Of a DNA stretch of 64,000 nt, positions 53,318 through 63,061 are shown piece after piece. Each line of letters opens with the position of its first letter. Position 1 is the stretch's first letter. The position numbers and the translations under genes were made by a program. Origin of the DNA: GCA-003244245 sp050699875. GTDB taxonomy: Bacteria; Actinomycetota; Actinomycetes; Mycobacteriales; Pseudonocardiaceae. Below the pieces are notes generated by a model, which saw only the letters and a program-made list of their open reading frames with translations, had not been told where the DNA came from and made no database searches. The DNA is taken from contig JBOHFX010000132.1 of assembly GCA_050699875.1 (NCBI GenBank), positions 3,469 to 67,468 on the forward strand. The letters run 5' to 3'.

Positions 53318-53882
53318 CAGTGCGTTTCTGAACGTCGCCGGCTACCCAAGTGGCAAAGCCACGCAACCCGTACAGCAGCGGCACGTCAACAGCGTATTCA
53401 ACCTCACAAACCTCACCGAGCACCATCTCGTGGTCGCAGACGATCCTTGTTTCCTGCACGACGCAGCCTGCGAGGGCGAAGGCATCCTCGGTCAACCACG
53501 GCTGCCGTACCCGAGTAGACAGACGCCAGCGCACCTGTCTGAAGCGGTCGGGCGCTGGACGCGAGAAAATCTCCGCTGTTTTCCGGGCGCGGGAATGTAG
53601 GAGATTCACAGCAAAGTGTCGGACGGCGCGTATAGCTCCCAGCGTGCCGCTTTCGGTGTTCAGGCAGACCAATAGCGTTGGTGGATCCAGCGTGACGCTG
53701 GTCAAGGATGTACAGGTCAGCCCATGCGGACGGTATTGTCCGTCCAGGGCGGTCACCACCGAGACTCCGGTTGGAAACGAGCTCATAAAGGTCCGATGAT
53801 CGCCTGGTGTGACCGGCGGTAACCGCAACGGCATGTCGGTAATGTTCGATTCCCCCTGCATTCCGAGCATGCGAAAAACCAT
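53310..53882 (-). CDS. rebF: Flavin reductase, RebF-like
   Basis: RebF reduces FAD with NADH and supplies FADH2 to the halogenases. The 190-residue protein belongs to the HpaC-type flavin reductases: HRTFMSSFPTGVSVVTALD, GLTCTSLTSVTLDPPTLLVCLN, and the late EVEYAVDVPLLYGLRGF. One reductase must serve both halogenases here. The start at ATG 53880-53882 is uncertain because the nearest ribosome-site-like sequence is distant; internal ATGs at codons 5 and 8 are alternatives. Confidence 0.9.
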   Translation of the reverse strand: MVFRMLGMQGESNITDMPLRLPPVTPGDHRTFMSSFPTGVSVVTALDGQYRPHGLTCTSLTSVTLDPPTLLVCLNTESGTLGAIRAVRHFAVNLLHSRARKTAEIFSRPAPDRFRQVRWRLSTRVRQPWLTEDAFALAGCVVQETRIVCDHEMVLGEVCEVEYAVDVPLLYGLRGFATWVAGDVQKRTDA

Positions 53883-53916
53883 GATGCTTCTCTACCTTTC
53901 ACGACTGAACGGAGGT

Positions 53917-56781
53917 CTACATGGTGGCATGTTGCGAAGCGGCCCGACTGCAGTAAGCGAGCTCGACGCGCGAGCGAATCCCAAGCTTGCGGAAGATTTG
54001 TCTTAGGTGGAATCCGACAGTGTGGGGAGAGAGAAACATCCGAGTGGCGACTTGTCGGTTGGTTAGGCCGGTGGCGACGAGTTCAGCCACACACCGTTCG
54101 GTGTCGGTCAGGCTGTTCCAACCTGTGTTGGGTCGCTCGGTATAGGTCCAGTGGCGACGACGGATACCGAGATTTCGTAGGCGGCGGCGGAGCCGTGCCG
54201 CATCCCGTGCCGCGCCGGTGGAACGGTACACGGTCAGTGCGTGGTCCAGTTGGTTGATGGACTCTTCCCTGTCGCTGCCGGCGAGCACGGCGGCAAGGTC
54301 TTCGGCAGCCGAGCCGCTCGCCCACAGGTCACTGTGGGCGAGAACCGCCTGTTCCAGGAGTCTGGAGTCGCTGTAATAGACACCGCGAGCGTGCACGGCT
54401 GCCGCCGCCAGGCTGGAGAGTTCCGGGTTCTCGACGGCGTGGCGCTCGATGACGGCTGTCACGGCGGCGGCATGGTCACTACGTCCTGTACGCAAAGCGG
54501 TACGCACCAGCCACGCCGCGGCGGCCGGCTCCTCGACAAGTAAGGCGCTGTGAGCCGACGGATCCTGGTAGATCGCGGCCGTGGTGTGCAATGCCTGGGT
54601 ATAATCACCGTTGGCAGCCGCCAGCTGCGCACTCATCCAGAGGTATGCCGACATCTCGGCGCAGCCTTCCGCGCACAGCGCCTCTCGCAGGCAATCGGTG
54701 TGCTGGGCCGCCTCAGCAAGGTCGCCACGTCGAAGAGCAGCGGTGGCCAGGACCCTCCAGCCCAGAGGAACGTATCTCGGGACTCCCGTCTTATCCGCCA
54801 TCGCAAGCCCGCCCCTCGCGTTGGCCACAGCGTCGTCGGAGCGGCCGCCGGCTAGTTCCAGCCGCGATCGCAGCAGGCTCTGCTGGCCATTCAGTAGGTG
54901 GGCGCCGACGAGAAGCATGTTCTTCTGCACGGTATCGAGAGCCTCTGCGACTTCAGCGAACTCGCAGAGCTGGATGAGCATGGCGGCCAGCGCCAGCTGG
55001 GGATGGTCGTACCATATCGTTGGCCATCCGTCCTCGGCCCGGATTACAGCCTCGCGTGCCAGGCTGAGCCCAGCGGCCACTCGGCCCTCGTTCGATCGTG
55101 CCTTTGCTAACACAAGCAGCGCACTGACGTGCGTGTTCTTCTGAGGTCCTGTTTGCTCAAGTACCGTCCGCGCGCGCTGACCGGCGGCGTCGTGATCGAA
55201 TGCAGACAAGCCGAGCAGCTCTATCAACTGGGCGTGGTCAGCCACCTCGGTGGTTAGACAGGAAGCACCCATAAGCTCCTGAGCGACCGCAACCGCCTCG
55301 GTGGCACATCCATGCAGCATAAGGGCCGTTGCCAGCCACAAACGCAGTGGAATTGTGCAGCCGTCAGTCGGGCCCTTGGCCAGGATATCCCTGGCTAGAG
55401 CTATGGCCGAGGGCAACGGGCCCACCCGGATTAGCGCCTGCACCGCTATGGTGCCCAGCGGGACGCGACGGAGATCGAGGGGTTCCATGATTTCCAGACA
55501 CCGCATGGACAGCTTCGCCGCCATGTGCGGAGAGGACTCCAACGTCGCCTCGGCTGCTTTATTAAGGATCTGAATCGCGGCGCTGTCGCCGCGGCGGGCG
55601 CCGTGTATCAGATGCATGGCCGCCTGAGCAACGGAACCGTGGCGACGCAGCAGCATGTCGGCCGCCTGACGGTGCAGCGCTCCTTGGAGCGGGGCAGGAA
55701 TGCTCTGCAGAATGCCCTGCCATACCACGTCATGCTGGAACGTCATCGCCTCGGCGGTGCAGGCTAGGAACCGGGCAGCCAGCGCCTCGTGCAGCGAAGG
55801 GAGGAGGGTGGCAGCAGGCTCCGCGATCATTTCTGCCACATCGTCCGGGGTGAACGTAGGACCGAGTACCGCAGCGATCTCCAGTAGCCGCCGGGTCTGC
55901 GGCTCCAGCGCTTTCAGCTGCCTGACGACCAAGGCGCGGTAGCGCCGCGGCAGACGCACAGGCACCGAGTGGGGATACGCGTCGAACTCTGGAGCGTCGT
56001 CTCTAACCACGCCGGCCGTACCGTCCACGATTTGGATGCCACCCTCCTCTACCATGCCCTCGACCAGCTCAGTGAGGACATAGGGATTGCCATCCGCCGC
56101 CTTCGCAAGCCCTCGCACTTCCGATCCAGGATCTGCTCCGAGCAAGTCCCGGGCCACGTAGTCCACCGCGTCATCGGAGAGGGGGCCCAGCCGCATTCGC
56201 ACCGAGTCCATGGCTTCGTCCAACAGCGAGTACAGCCGGCCCACGGCCGGTTCTCCCTCACCGGCGCGTCGAGTCACTAACCAAGTGATCGGCTGACCGG
56301 AGAGTTGTTCTGGAAGGAGACGAAGCGCCAGCAGCGTCGTTGGGTCCGCCCACTGTAAGTCGTCGATTGCTATTAACGTCGGCGTCCGCATCGCTAGCTT
56401 CTCGAGCCGCGTCCGCACGCGCTCGATTAGCTCCAGGTAGAAATCGTTGCCGTCCGCTGCAGGGCCCTTCGTGAGAGGCTCGATCGACAGCTGTCCGAGG
56501 GCCGCCAGGAGCGGCGCCAACGGCATCAGCTGCAGTATCTGGTCAGCCTTTCCGTACATCGATTTCACGTGATGCCGCATCGCGGTCCTCATCAACTCCG
56601 CAAGCAGGCGACTTTTGCCGATTCCGACCGGACCCTCGAGTAGGACAATTCCACCACTACCCGATTTAAGTAGGCCAGTAAGGTGCTCCAGCTCCTTGTC
56701 TCGGCCACGCATTGGACGCGCGACCTCACCGGGCACGTATCGATCTCCATTCTCACGTTTCACGTACTCATGAAGCGACAT
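53917..56781 (-). CDS. rebR: LuxR/LAL-family activator, RebR-like
   Basis: A large ATP-binding LuxR-type regulator (954 residues). I take ATG 56779-56781 (MSLHEYVKRENGDRYVP) with AGGA upstream rather than a TTG six codons earlier. Walker A is GPVGIGKS at residues 50-57, Walker B is LIAIDDLQWAD, and a long tetratricopeptide-like helical region follows. The C-terminal LuxR helix-turn-helix is LTDTERCVAELVATGLTNRQVATRMFLSPHTV. In the rebeccamycin cluster rebR is a pathway activator of this type. It lies 34 bp upstream of rebF and may be co-transcribed. Confidence 0.9.
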   Translation of the reverse strand: MSLHEYVKRENGDRYVPGEVARPMRGRDKELEHLTGLLKSGSGGIVLLEGPVGIGKSRLLAELMRTAMRHHVKSMYGKADQILQLMPLAPLLAALGQLSIEPLTKGPAADGNDFYLELIERVRTRLEKLAMRTPTLIAIDDLQWADPTTLLALRLLPEQLSGQPITWLVTRRAGEGEPAVGRLYSLLDEAMDSVRMRLGPLSDDAVDYVARDLLGADPGSEVRGLAKAADGNPYVLTELVEGMVEEGGIQIVDGTAGVVRDDAPEFDAYPHSVPVRLPRRYRALVVRQLKALEPQTRRLLEIAAVLGPTFTPDDVAEMIAEPAATLLPSLHEALAARFLACTAEAMTFQHDVVWQGILQSIPAPLQGALHRQAADMLLRRHGSVAQAAMHLIHGARRGDSAAIQILNKAAEATLESSPHMAAKLSMRCLEIMEPLDLRRVPLGTIAVQALIRVGPLPSAIALARDILAKGPTDGCTIPLRLWLATALMLHGCATEAVAVAQELMGASCLTTEVADHAQLIELLGLSAFDHDAAGQRARTVLEQTGPQKNTHVSALLVLAKARSNEGRVAAGLSLAREAVIRAEDGWPTIWYDHPQLALAAMLIQLCEFAEVAEALDTVQKNMLLVGAHLLNGQQSLLRSRLELAGGRSDDAVANARGGLAMADKTGVPRYVPLGWRVLATAALRRGDLAEAAQHTDCLREALCAEGCAEMSAYLWMSAQLAAANGDYTQALHTTAAIYQDPSAHSALLVEEPAAAAWLVRTALRTGRSDHAAAVTAVIERHAVENPELSSLAAAAVHARGVYYSDSRLLEQAVLAHSDLWASGSAAEDLAAVLAGSDREESINQLDHALTVYRSTGAARDAARLRRRLRNLGIRRRHWTYTERPNTGWNSLTDTERCVAELVATGLTNRQVATRMFLSPHTVGFHLRQIFRKLGIRSRVELAYCSRAASQHATM

Positions 56782-57535
56782 TTTAATCCTGTTAGTCAAA
56801 GGAGGATGCGTTAAGAGAAGTTTAACGACGTAGACCGCTGCGCCCGCGCTCCGTCCGTATCAATGCTGGCCCCCTAGTCCTCTGAGTCAGACAGCTAGAT
56901 TCCTCTACCATAGCTTCGTGTGACGCCGCTGAGAACATACGGCTCGCGTTCGTCGCTGCCATCGGATGGACGTCTTGCGGGCGCTCTCGGGCAGATCACT
57001 AAGCAAGTTACACAGTGCGACCCAATTGCCGGATGGTCTAACTAGCGGTTAACGCCTTCTTCCGTCAACTCAGCTACACCCTTCAGCCTCGGTGAACTTT
57101 AGCGACGGATCCTTTCGCAAGCTCTCCAGCATGGACGGAAGATCGCGGTTGGAGCTAGCCGCTACCAACCGGTTTGGCTGCGCTCAGCGCTGACGCGGCG
57201 GCTGCCTTAGTTGCGCTAGCTAGCTGCCGCCGGGTTGCCGACCGCGCGACAGCACGCTGCCTGGACGGTTCGCGGCGGCGCATGCGCTGCCAACATCATG
57301 TGCGATTCCCAACGAGACTCCCAGCGGCGCGATGCTAATGGTTCGCGGTGCGACTGTAAGCTACTCGGCTATGAGCTGAGATGTGCGGTACGCACTCGGT
57401 CGCCTCGACCAATCCGCGACTCTGTCACTGCAATCCGCTCCGTCGTTCGACTGCGAGGCTTCCGCAGTCGAACACTGGTGGATTGTTCGCACAGGCCGGT
57501 CAGATCAGGCAGTCCGCTCGCAGCGACGGCGTGAT
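56782..57535. other. Intergenic region upstream of rebR with StrR operator
   Basis: About 750 bp with no convincing protein-coding frame on either strand. Composition is lower in GC and stop codons are frequent. The main feature is the StrR-type operator at 57445-57473, about 665 bp upstream of rebR. AT-rich elements near 56885-56940 could be promoter parts. This may be a long leader or degraded DNA. Confidence 0.55.
57445..57473. promoter_or_regulatory. StrR-type operator
   Basis: A perfect 9-bp inverted repeat GTTCGACTG-N11-CAGTCGAAC. This is the published consensus type recognised by the StrR family of activators (StrR, NovG and relatives), with the exact 11-base spacer. A StrR-family gene is encoded nearby at 58009-59046. 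The nearest downstream cluster gene is rebR on the minus strand. Confidence 0.88.
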
Positions 57536-57568
57536 CTACCAGTTCGGTATGAGAGGTAAATAATCCGG

Positions 57569-57688
57569 CGATCCTGCCGCCGCTTCGCGATCGACTAGGG
57601 ACAGTGGTAGACCGTACGCGATGTTCTGCTCGACCGCTACAACGAATGCGGTGTCCTCGCCGCTGTCGTAGAACTGGGCGATGATGGT
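57569..57688 (-). pseudogene. Fragment of a second StrR-family regulator
   Basis: The minus strand encodes IIAQFYDSGEDTAFVVAVEQNIAYGLPLSLVDREAAAG. This is the middle of a StrR-type ParB-like domain (compare DAFVLAVRMNITHGLPLS in the intact gene 58009-59046). Sequence on both sides is unrelated and the reading frame ends at 57536. It appears to be a leftover of another strR-like gene, more similar to consensus than the intact copy at several positions. Confidence 0.7.
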
Positions 57689-58008
57689 CTTTCCTTGGTC
57701 TAGGCAGCTCGGACCCACGGTATTCCGTGTGCACATCTCTTCCACTACGACGAATATCAGAACGCCAGAATCTTGCTTATTCAGGTACGAAACGAATTTA
57801 TTGCATGATCGTAGGGGAGCATCGCGGTTGCGTCGCAACCATTCCTAACCCTTGGTCCGCTCCCAGCTAGGTATTACTTTGCCCTCGACGGTTAAGGTCC
57901 CAGCTGCATCGTCACGGTTTCACGAGACACCTATTATGCTCTATAGAGAGTGTCGCACCACTACTCGCAGATGCGGCTTTCAGGTTGTCTACGTGGTGAC
58001 GAAGACCG

Positions 58009-59046
58009 CTAGTGTAAACGTTTTTCCAGCTGTGCCGCGACCCCGGTCCAAACCCGCGCGTACCGACGTGCCAACTTTGCTACTGAACCCGCGCAGTGGT
58101 CGGGAACCATGTCGACAATCTTGTTGCCACCTGCCATCCCCACGTGGTACCTGTCCAACCACCGAAGCAGGAACCGGCCCGCGTCGCTGAACCGAAGCGA
58201 AGGATCTCGCTTCAGGCTAGCTAGAACGGTAGCGACGTCGCCACCACCTGCGGGTCCCGGAACGCCAGGAGTTACTTGGGCAGGGCAGACGTCCGGCGGA
58301 CGTAGTGTCGCCGGTGATTTCCGCACCTTCTGCGGCTCCAGTCGCGGATCTTCACCGGCACAGAGGCGTTGCCGCACGTCGTGCACCGTGGATGGTGACA
58401 CCCCAGCTTCTTTCGCGATCGTGCGGTTTGAAGCGGTCGGCTTCTCGGCCAGCAGCTCGCCTGCCTTCAGCCTGCCCGCGGCAGTGTTAATGGGCCGCAC
58501 TCGTCCGTCCTTGCCGACTCTCGTGGTCGACTGGGCATTTTGCACAGTTGAGCGCTGACGCAGCGTACGGACAGTCCCGGCCGAGATACCGGTGGCGGTG
58601 GCGATCATTCGGTTCGACCACTGCGGGTGTGACCCGATGATCCGGACCGCCGCCGTGGTCCTGTCGGCACGGCTCAGCGGCAGCCCGTGTGTGATGTTCA
58701 TCCGTACTGCGAGCACGAATGCGTCATCGTCCGTTCCGTTGTAAATTCGTGCTTCAATTTTCTCTTCGCCACGCGCGATCGCAGCGCGAATCCTATGTAT
58801 CCCGTCGATGACTCGCATCGACTGACCGTGTACGACGATCGGTGGTAACTTCTCCTCCGACTCGGCGAGCACCCGAACGTGCTCGCCGTTCTCGCCGAGT
58901 TGTCGCGGAGAATCGTCAAGCAGCAGAGAACTGATCGACAGGACAATGGTAGGGAGTCCATGCAGCTGGATGGACTCCCAGCGAGCCGGCTCGGAGTCCT
59001 CCTTTTCACTCGGCATGAATTGAGTCGCCGCAGAATCTTCAGACAT
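58009..59046 (-). CDS. StrR/NovG-family pathway regulator
   Basis: A 345-residue DNA-binding activator of the StrR type, which combines a ParB-like domain with helix-turn-helix segments. Visible are ENGEHVRVLAESEEKLPPIV, VHGQSMRVIDGIHRIRAA, DDDAFVLAVRMNITHGLPLS, GSHPQWSNRMIATATGISAG, and a later HTH SNRTIAKEAGVSPSTVHDVR. GGAGG precedes the ATG. Its likely target is the operator at 57445-57473. Classical rebeccamycin and staurosporine clusters use the LuxR/LAL regulator, so this is an added layer. Confidence 0.88.
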   Translation of the reverse strand: MSEDSAATQFMPSEKEDSEPARWESIQLHGLPTIVLSISSLLLDDSPRQLGENGEHVRVLAESEEKLPPIVVHGQSMRVIDGIHRIRAAIARGEEKIEARIYNGTDDDAFVLAVRMNITHGLPLSRADRTTAAVRIIGSHPQWSNRMIATATGISAGTVRTLRQRSTVQNAQSTTRVGKDGRVRPINTAAGRLKAGELLAEKPTASNRTIAKEAGVSPSTVHDVRQRLCAGEDPRLEPQKVRKSPATLRPPDVCPAQVTPGVPGPAGGGDVATVLASLKRDPSLRFSDAGRFLLRWLDRYHVGMAGGNKIVDMVPDHCAGSVAKLARRYARVWTGVAAQLEKRLH

Positions 59047-60143
59047 TCCCGCCCCTCCACAATATGCTGTATGGCTTTAGGGGTCAGCGTCAATGGATGA
59101 CCAATGAATCGTTCCGCCAGCCTAGAATCGACGGCGGCGGGCGGCTTGATGATCCCCTTACTGGTGTCACCCCTAAATACGCTTCTTTTTTTTCCATGTG
59201 TTCGGTTTAGGGCGGCGCCATACAGCCTGTGGATCCGCCTGCGCAAGTCGAGAGCACCGTCGTCGAAACCAATGACGCTGCGCACCACCCTGCTAACCTC
59301 GGCGGCCCCTTTGAGCAGCGTTGCGGTAGATCGTGATCGTCCGTCAGCGCAGCCGAGACAGCCAGGCAGTCAAGGAGCGTTTCCTTTTGGCACATCAGGC
59401 CCTCCCAACGCCGTGCTGGGAACCCTTGGAGCGGTAGCACGTTAGTTGCGCCTAGATCGGACGTCACGCACTTGAGGAGCTCTCGGAACAAACTGATACA
59501 CAGTTCCCCACTGTTTACAATAATTTAACATAGGATTCCACTGTTGGCGGATTGACTTCGATCTGGGCTATTTTACTAGAACGGCACTCGGTGGACACTG
59601 CGGCGAGTTGTGCGACGCTCACGTCGGGAACACTGTGTCAAGTTGACGACGACACCTGGGTCGGTAGGCCACCGCGCTGGGGATGGTGGCGGCATTGCGG
59701 TTGTTCTTGTGCTATTTGTCCGGACATAACCCTTGATTAGCTGCGATTGAGTTCGGAATTGGCAGCTCACTACCTGGCCAATGGTGTCACGCTGGTATTG
59801 AAGGACCTTGTACAATTGTGAGTCCTGCCCGGTCGGCGGACTCCGTACGAACCCAGTATGTCCAGCACGTGATGATAACCTCCCCCCGTCAGCCATCATT
59901 CAGGGTGTTCTGGCGCTCCAAAGAAAGCACTAATTCCGAGGGAGATTCTTGGATATGTACAATCAGTAATCGACTCACCCTATAAACGGATAAACGATGG
60001 GGTGGTGCTCCACTGCGTTATTTGATAATCCGCGCCAGGCCGGACCGGCCTGTTGGGTCGAGCTGATGTGCTGAGGATCCAGCTGCTGACAGCGACTACA
60101 GTAGCCGCGCCGACAGCGACAGATCCTGCTGGCTAATTCCTGA
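59047..60143. other. 1.1-kb interval without an intact gene
   Basis: No full gene is visible. On the minus strand near 59170-59330 a frame reads AEVSRVVRSVIGFDDGALDLRR, and a different frame just upstream continues a plausible protein, so a frameshifted remnant is possible; I could not identify the family. From 59.5 kb the sequence is AT-richer, with no recognisable domain. It probably marks the edge of the cluster. Confidence 0.45.
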
Positions 60144-61113
60144 TCATGCAGCCTGGGTGAGGTCGAGTCGGTCGAGGTGGCTGGTGCGGGTGCGGCCCAT
60201 GGGGTGGTCATTCCAGTAGGCGTGCAGCTGGATGAGGTTTAGTGCGACCGCGGAGAACACCTGTTGGAGGTGGACTTTGCGCAGGCCGCGGTAGCGGGCG
60301 TGGCGAATGTCGCAGACCTGCGACGGCTTGGTGGATAGTGCCCTCGACGCTGGCGCGGAGGGCGTAAGTGGCTGCCAGGGTGTGTGTCTTGGGCGGTGTG
60401 GGCTTGGAGTTGAGCAGTGTGGACCTCGCGGGGATGCACGGTGAGCTGGCGGCGTCGCTTCCGGGAGGTGGTGCACTGCTCGCGTACGGGGCAGGGTCCG
60501 CAGGTGATTGCTGAGAAGCTGATCACAATGGTGTCAGTGCCGCGTTGGGCGACCGGGTTCCAGGAGGAGCTGGTATGTCCTTGCGGGCAGGTGATCTGCT
60601 GGCGGTCGAAATCGATGGTGAAGCTGGCGCGGTCAAACCCGGCGTTGGCCCTGGCCTGCGGTGACTGGTCACCCAGCAGGGGTATGCTAACTCGATCCCG
60701 TGCTCGGTGCGGGATCTGGTCATCAGCTTGGCGGAGGAGTAGCCGGAGTCCAGGTAGTGCTGCCCGGGCAGCCGACTCCGGCGATCTAGCATCCGGTCGA
60801 TCGGTTCGGTCATGGCCGCATCGGGGACCGTCGCGTCGGTGGTTGCCACGTTCGTGATCAGATTGGGCAACTCGTCAGGCGCGAGCCTGGTCGGGGCATC
60901 TCGTTGCCCGGTGTCAGCGTCATCACGGGTGTGCGCGGTATCGGGGCCGGCGGTGCCGGGGATGTGGCAGGTTTCGCTGAGGTGGACCTTGTAGCCGTTC
61001 CAGTACAGGTCCTCGCCCTTGGCGGCCCAGCGGGTGTCGGTGTGTATGTGGAACTGATCCGCAGTCTGCCCGGCGGGAGACCCGTCTGGAGGTGTCAGAT
61101 CGTCTGTGTACAA
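60144..61113 (-). pseudogene. IS1182-like transposase remnant
   Basis: Three overlapping minus-strand frames together encode the C-terminal two-thirds of an IS1182-family DDE transposase. In order they show TDTRWAAKGEDLYWNGYKVH, ITNVATTDATVPDAAMTEP, LPGQHYLDSGYSSAKLM, then in another frame CGPCPVREQCTTS and REVHTAQLQAH. The frame changes and the missing N-terminus mean it is inactive. Its 5' end stops at the IS256-type element beginning near 61114, which probably inserted into it. Confidence 0.75.
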
Positions 61114-61143
61114 GATCAGTGATCACTGATAGGAGTACGCAGC

Positions 61144-61911
61144 GTGACCGTGACTGGAGATCAGCAGTGGCAGCATCCGCTGGGTGTGTCGAGTGTGGAG
61201 GAACCGCCCTCGGCCCGACAGGCGATTAACGAGATGCTCGATGCCGGCCTGCTTGATGGGGTGATGGAGCAGGTCGACCGGCAGGAGTTGCGCCTGACTG
61301 GGTCGGGTGGGTTTTTGCCCGAGCTGATCAAGGCGGTGCTCGAGCGTGGCCTGGCCACTGAGCAGACCGAGCACCTCGGGTATGAGAAGGGCGATCCGGC
61401 CGGGCGGGGCAGCCCGAATTCCCGCAACGGCACCACGCCCAAGACGGTGGCCACCGAGGTCGGCGACGTCCGGTTGGACGTGCCGCGAGACCGGCTGGGT
61501 ACCTTTGAGCCGCGGCTGATCCCGAAGGGCTCCCGCCGCGCCGGCGGCCTGGACGAGATGATCATCTCACTGTACGCGGGTGGAATGACGGTGCGTGACA
61601 TTCAGCACCATTTGGCCCGCACGATCGGCACCGAGTTGTCCCACGAGACCATCTCCAAGATCACCGATGCGGTGCTGGAGGAGGTCAAGGCCTGGCAGTC
61701 CCGCCCACTGGAAGAGATCTACCCGATCATCTACCTGGATGCGCTAGTAGTGAAGGTCCGCGATGGCCGCCAGGTCCGCAACCGCTGCGCACACATTGCC
61801 GTCGGTGTGGACCTGGAGGGGATCAAGCACGTGCTCGGGATCTGGGTGCAGGCCTGCGAGGGATATGGAACGAGCACAGGTTTGTTCCATGGGGTAAGGG
61901 CTGCTGCCTGA
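61144..61911 (+). pseudogene. Truncated IS256-family transposase
   Basis: The first 240 or so residues match IS256-family (mutator-type) transposases: LLDGVMEQVDRQELRLTGSG, EHLGYEKGDPAGRGSPNSRN, VPRDRLGTFEPRLIPKGSRR, YPIIYLDALVVKVRDG, GVDLEGIKHVLGIWVQA. After CEGYGTS the frame diverges and stops, without the third catalytic residue and C-terminal half. The full enzyme is near 410 residues, so the 3' part was lost where the recombinase module begins. Confidence 0.85.
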
Positions 61912-61967
61912 GGTTTAGCGCTCATCGGCGTGTCGCTGACGTTGAAGGCGCAAGCCAGCGAGTTAAG

Positions 61968-63059
61968 GTGTCGCCTCGAGATGTCAGGTTCGGGGAAGGT
62001 TGCGCGGTGGGCGACGGGCGGCTGCGGGTCATCTCGGGCGAGGTCGCGCCGGTCGTCGAGACGCGGGATCCGCAGCGGTTCCAGGCCGAATGTGTGGAGG
62101 CGTTCGTGGCGTCGTGGACTGCGCGCGGGTTCGCCGAGTCGACGATCGCCAACGACGTCGGCGTGCTGGAGCGGATGCTTGCGGCATTGGGCCGACCGGT
62201 GTGGGAGGTGACCGCCGCCGACGTCGACCGGGTGGTCGGGGAGTTGGCCAGCTCGGGTCGGGCGGTGTCGACGCGGCGGAACTATGTGCAGGTGTTCAAG
62301 GGGTTCCATCGGTTCCTCGAGGTGCGCAGGGCCGCTGAGATCGAGGCGGCATTCGGGGTGCGGTTGGCGTGTCCGCTCGATGAGTTCAACGCCGCCCGCC
62401 ATGTCGGCGACGACTCGCCGGCGGTGGATGCGCCGCCGACGCCGGAGCGGGTGGCCGCGTTCTTCGAGTTCCTCAAGACCCGCATCGCCTCCTCCCGCAA
62501 GTACGCGCCGGCCGCGCGGGATTACGCGTTGTTCCGGGTGCTGTATCACGCCGGGCTGCGGTCGGAGGAGGTGGTGATGCTCGACCGGTCGGATGTGCAC
62601 TTCGGGCGCGGCCCGTTCGGCAAACTGCATGTGCGGTTCGGCAAGGGTGCCAAGGGATCCGGGCCGCGGCCGCGCTGGGTGCCGATGCTGGACGGGCTGG
62701 ATCTGGTGTTGCGCTGGTACCTCGACGAGGTGCGTGGCCGGTTCCCGGCCGGCCCAGTGCTGTTGTGCGACGAGTCCGGCGGGAGGATGGCTGCGGCCAC
62801 GATCCGCAACCGGTTGCGGCACTTGATGAGTGTGGAAGGACAACCGGAAGTCGAGTGGTTCAGCCCGCACGGGATGCGGCGTGCCTGCGCCACACACAAC
62901 TACGAGCGAGGCGTGGATCTCGTTGCCATCCAACAGCTTTTGGGGCACTGGACGGTTGCGTCAACCATGCGGTACGTGCGTCCGTCGGAAACGTTCATCG
63001 AAGACGCCTACCAGCGCGCGATCTCGACGACACTGGGCGAGCTGACCGGACGGGAGTGA
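61968..63059 (+). CDS. Tyrosine recombinase
   Basis: A 363-residue site-specific recombinase. The N-terminal SAM-like domain contains VEAFVASWTARGFAESTI; the catalytic domain has the first Arg in HAGLRSEEVVML, then HGMRRACATHNY (His-x-x-Arg), LLGHWTVASTMRYV with the second His/Trp and the nucleophile Tyr. It is followed after 2 bp by a small XRE-type gene and then a zinc-ribbon gene in the same direction, so the three form one unit. Start GTG 61968 or a nearby later GTG. Confidence 0.88.
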   Translation: MSPRDVRFGEGCAVGDGRLRVISGEVAPVVETRDPQRFQAECVEAFVASWTARGFAESTIANDVGVLERMLAALGRPVWEVTAADVDRVVGELASSGRAVSTRRNYVQVFKGFHRFLEVRRAAEIEAAFGVRLACPLDEFNAARHVGDDSPAVDAPPTPERVAAFFEFLKTRIASSRKYAPAARDYALFRVLYHAGLRSEEVVMLDRSDVHFGRGPFGKLHVRFGKGAKGSGPRPRWVPMLDGLDLVLRWYLDEVRGRFPAGPVLLCDESGGRMAAATIRNRLRHLMSVEGQPEVEWFSPHGMRRACATHNYERGVDLVAIQQLLGHWTVASTMRYVRPSETFIEDAYQRAISTTLGELTGRE

Positions 63060-63061
63060 GC

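Noticed and set aside
59170..59491. Possible frameshifted gene reading AEVSRVVRSVIGFDDGALDLRR
   Set aside because: The two frames can be joined to give a protein-like string, but I could not name a family, and the stretch is short. Not called as a gene.
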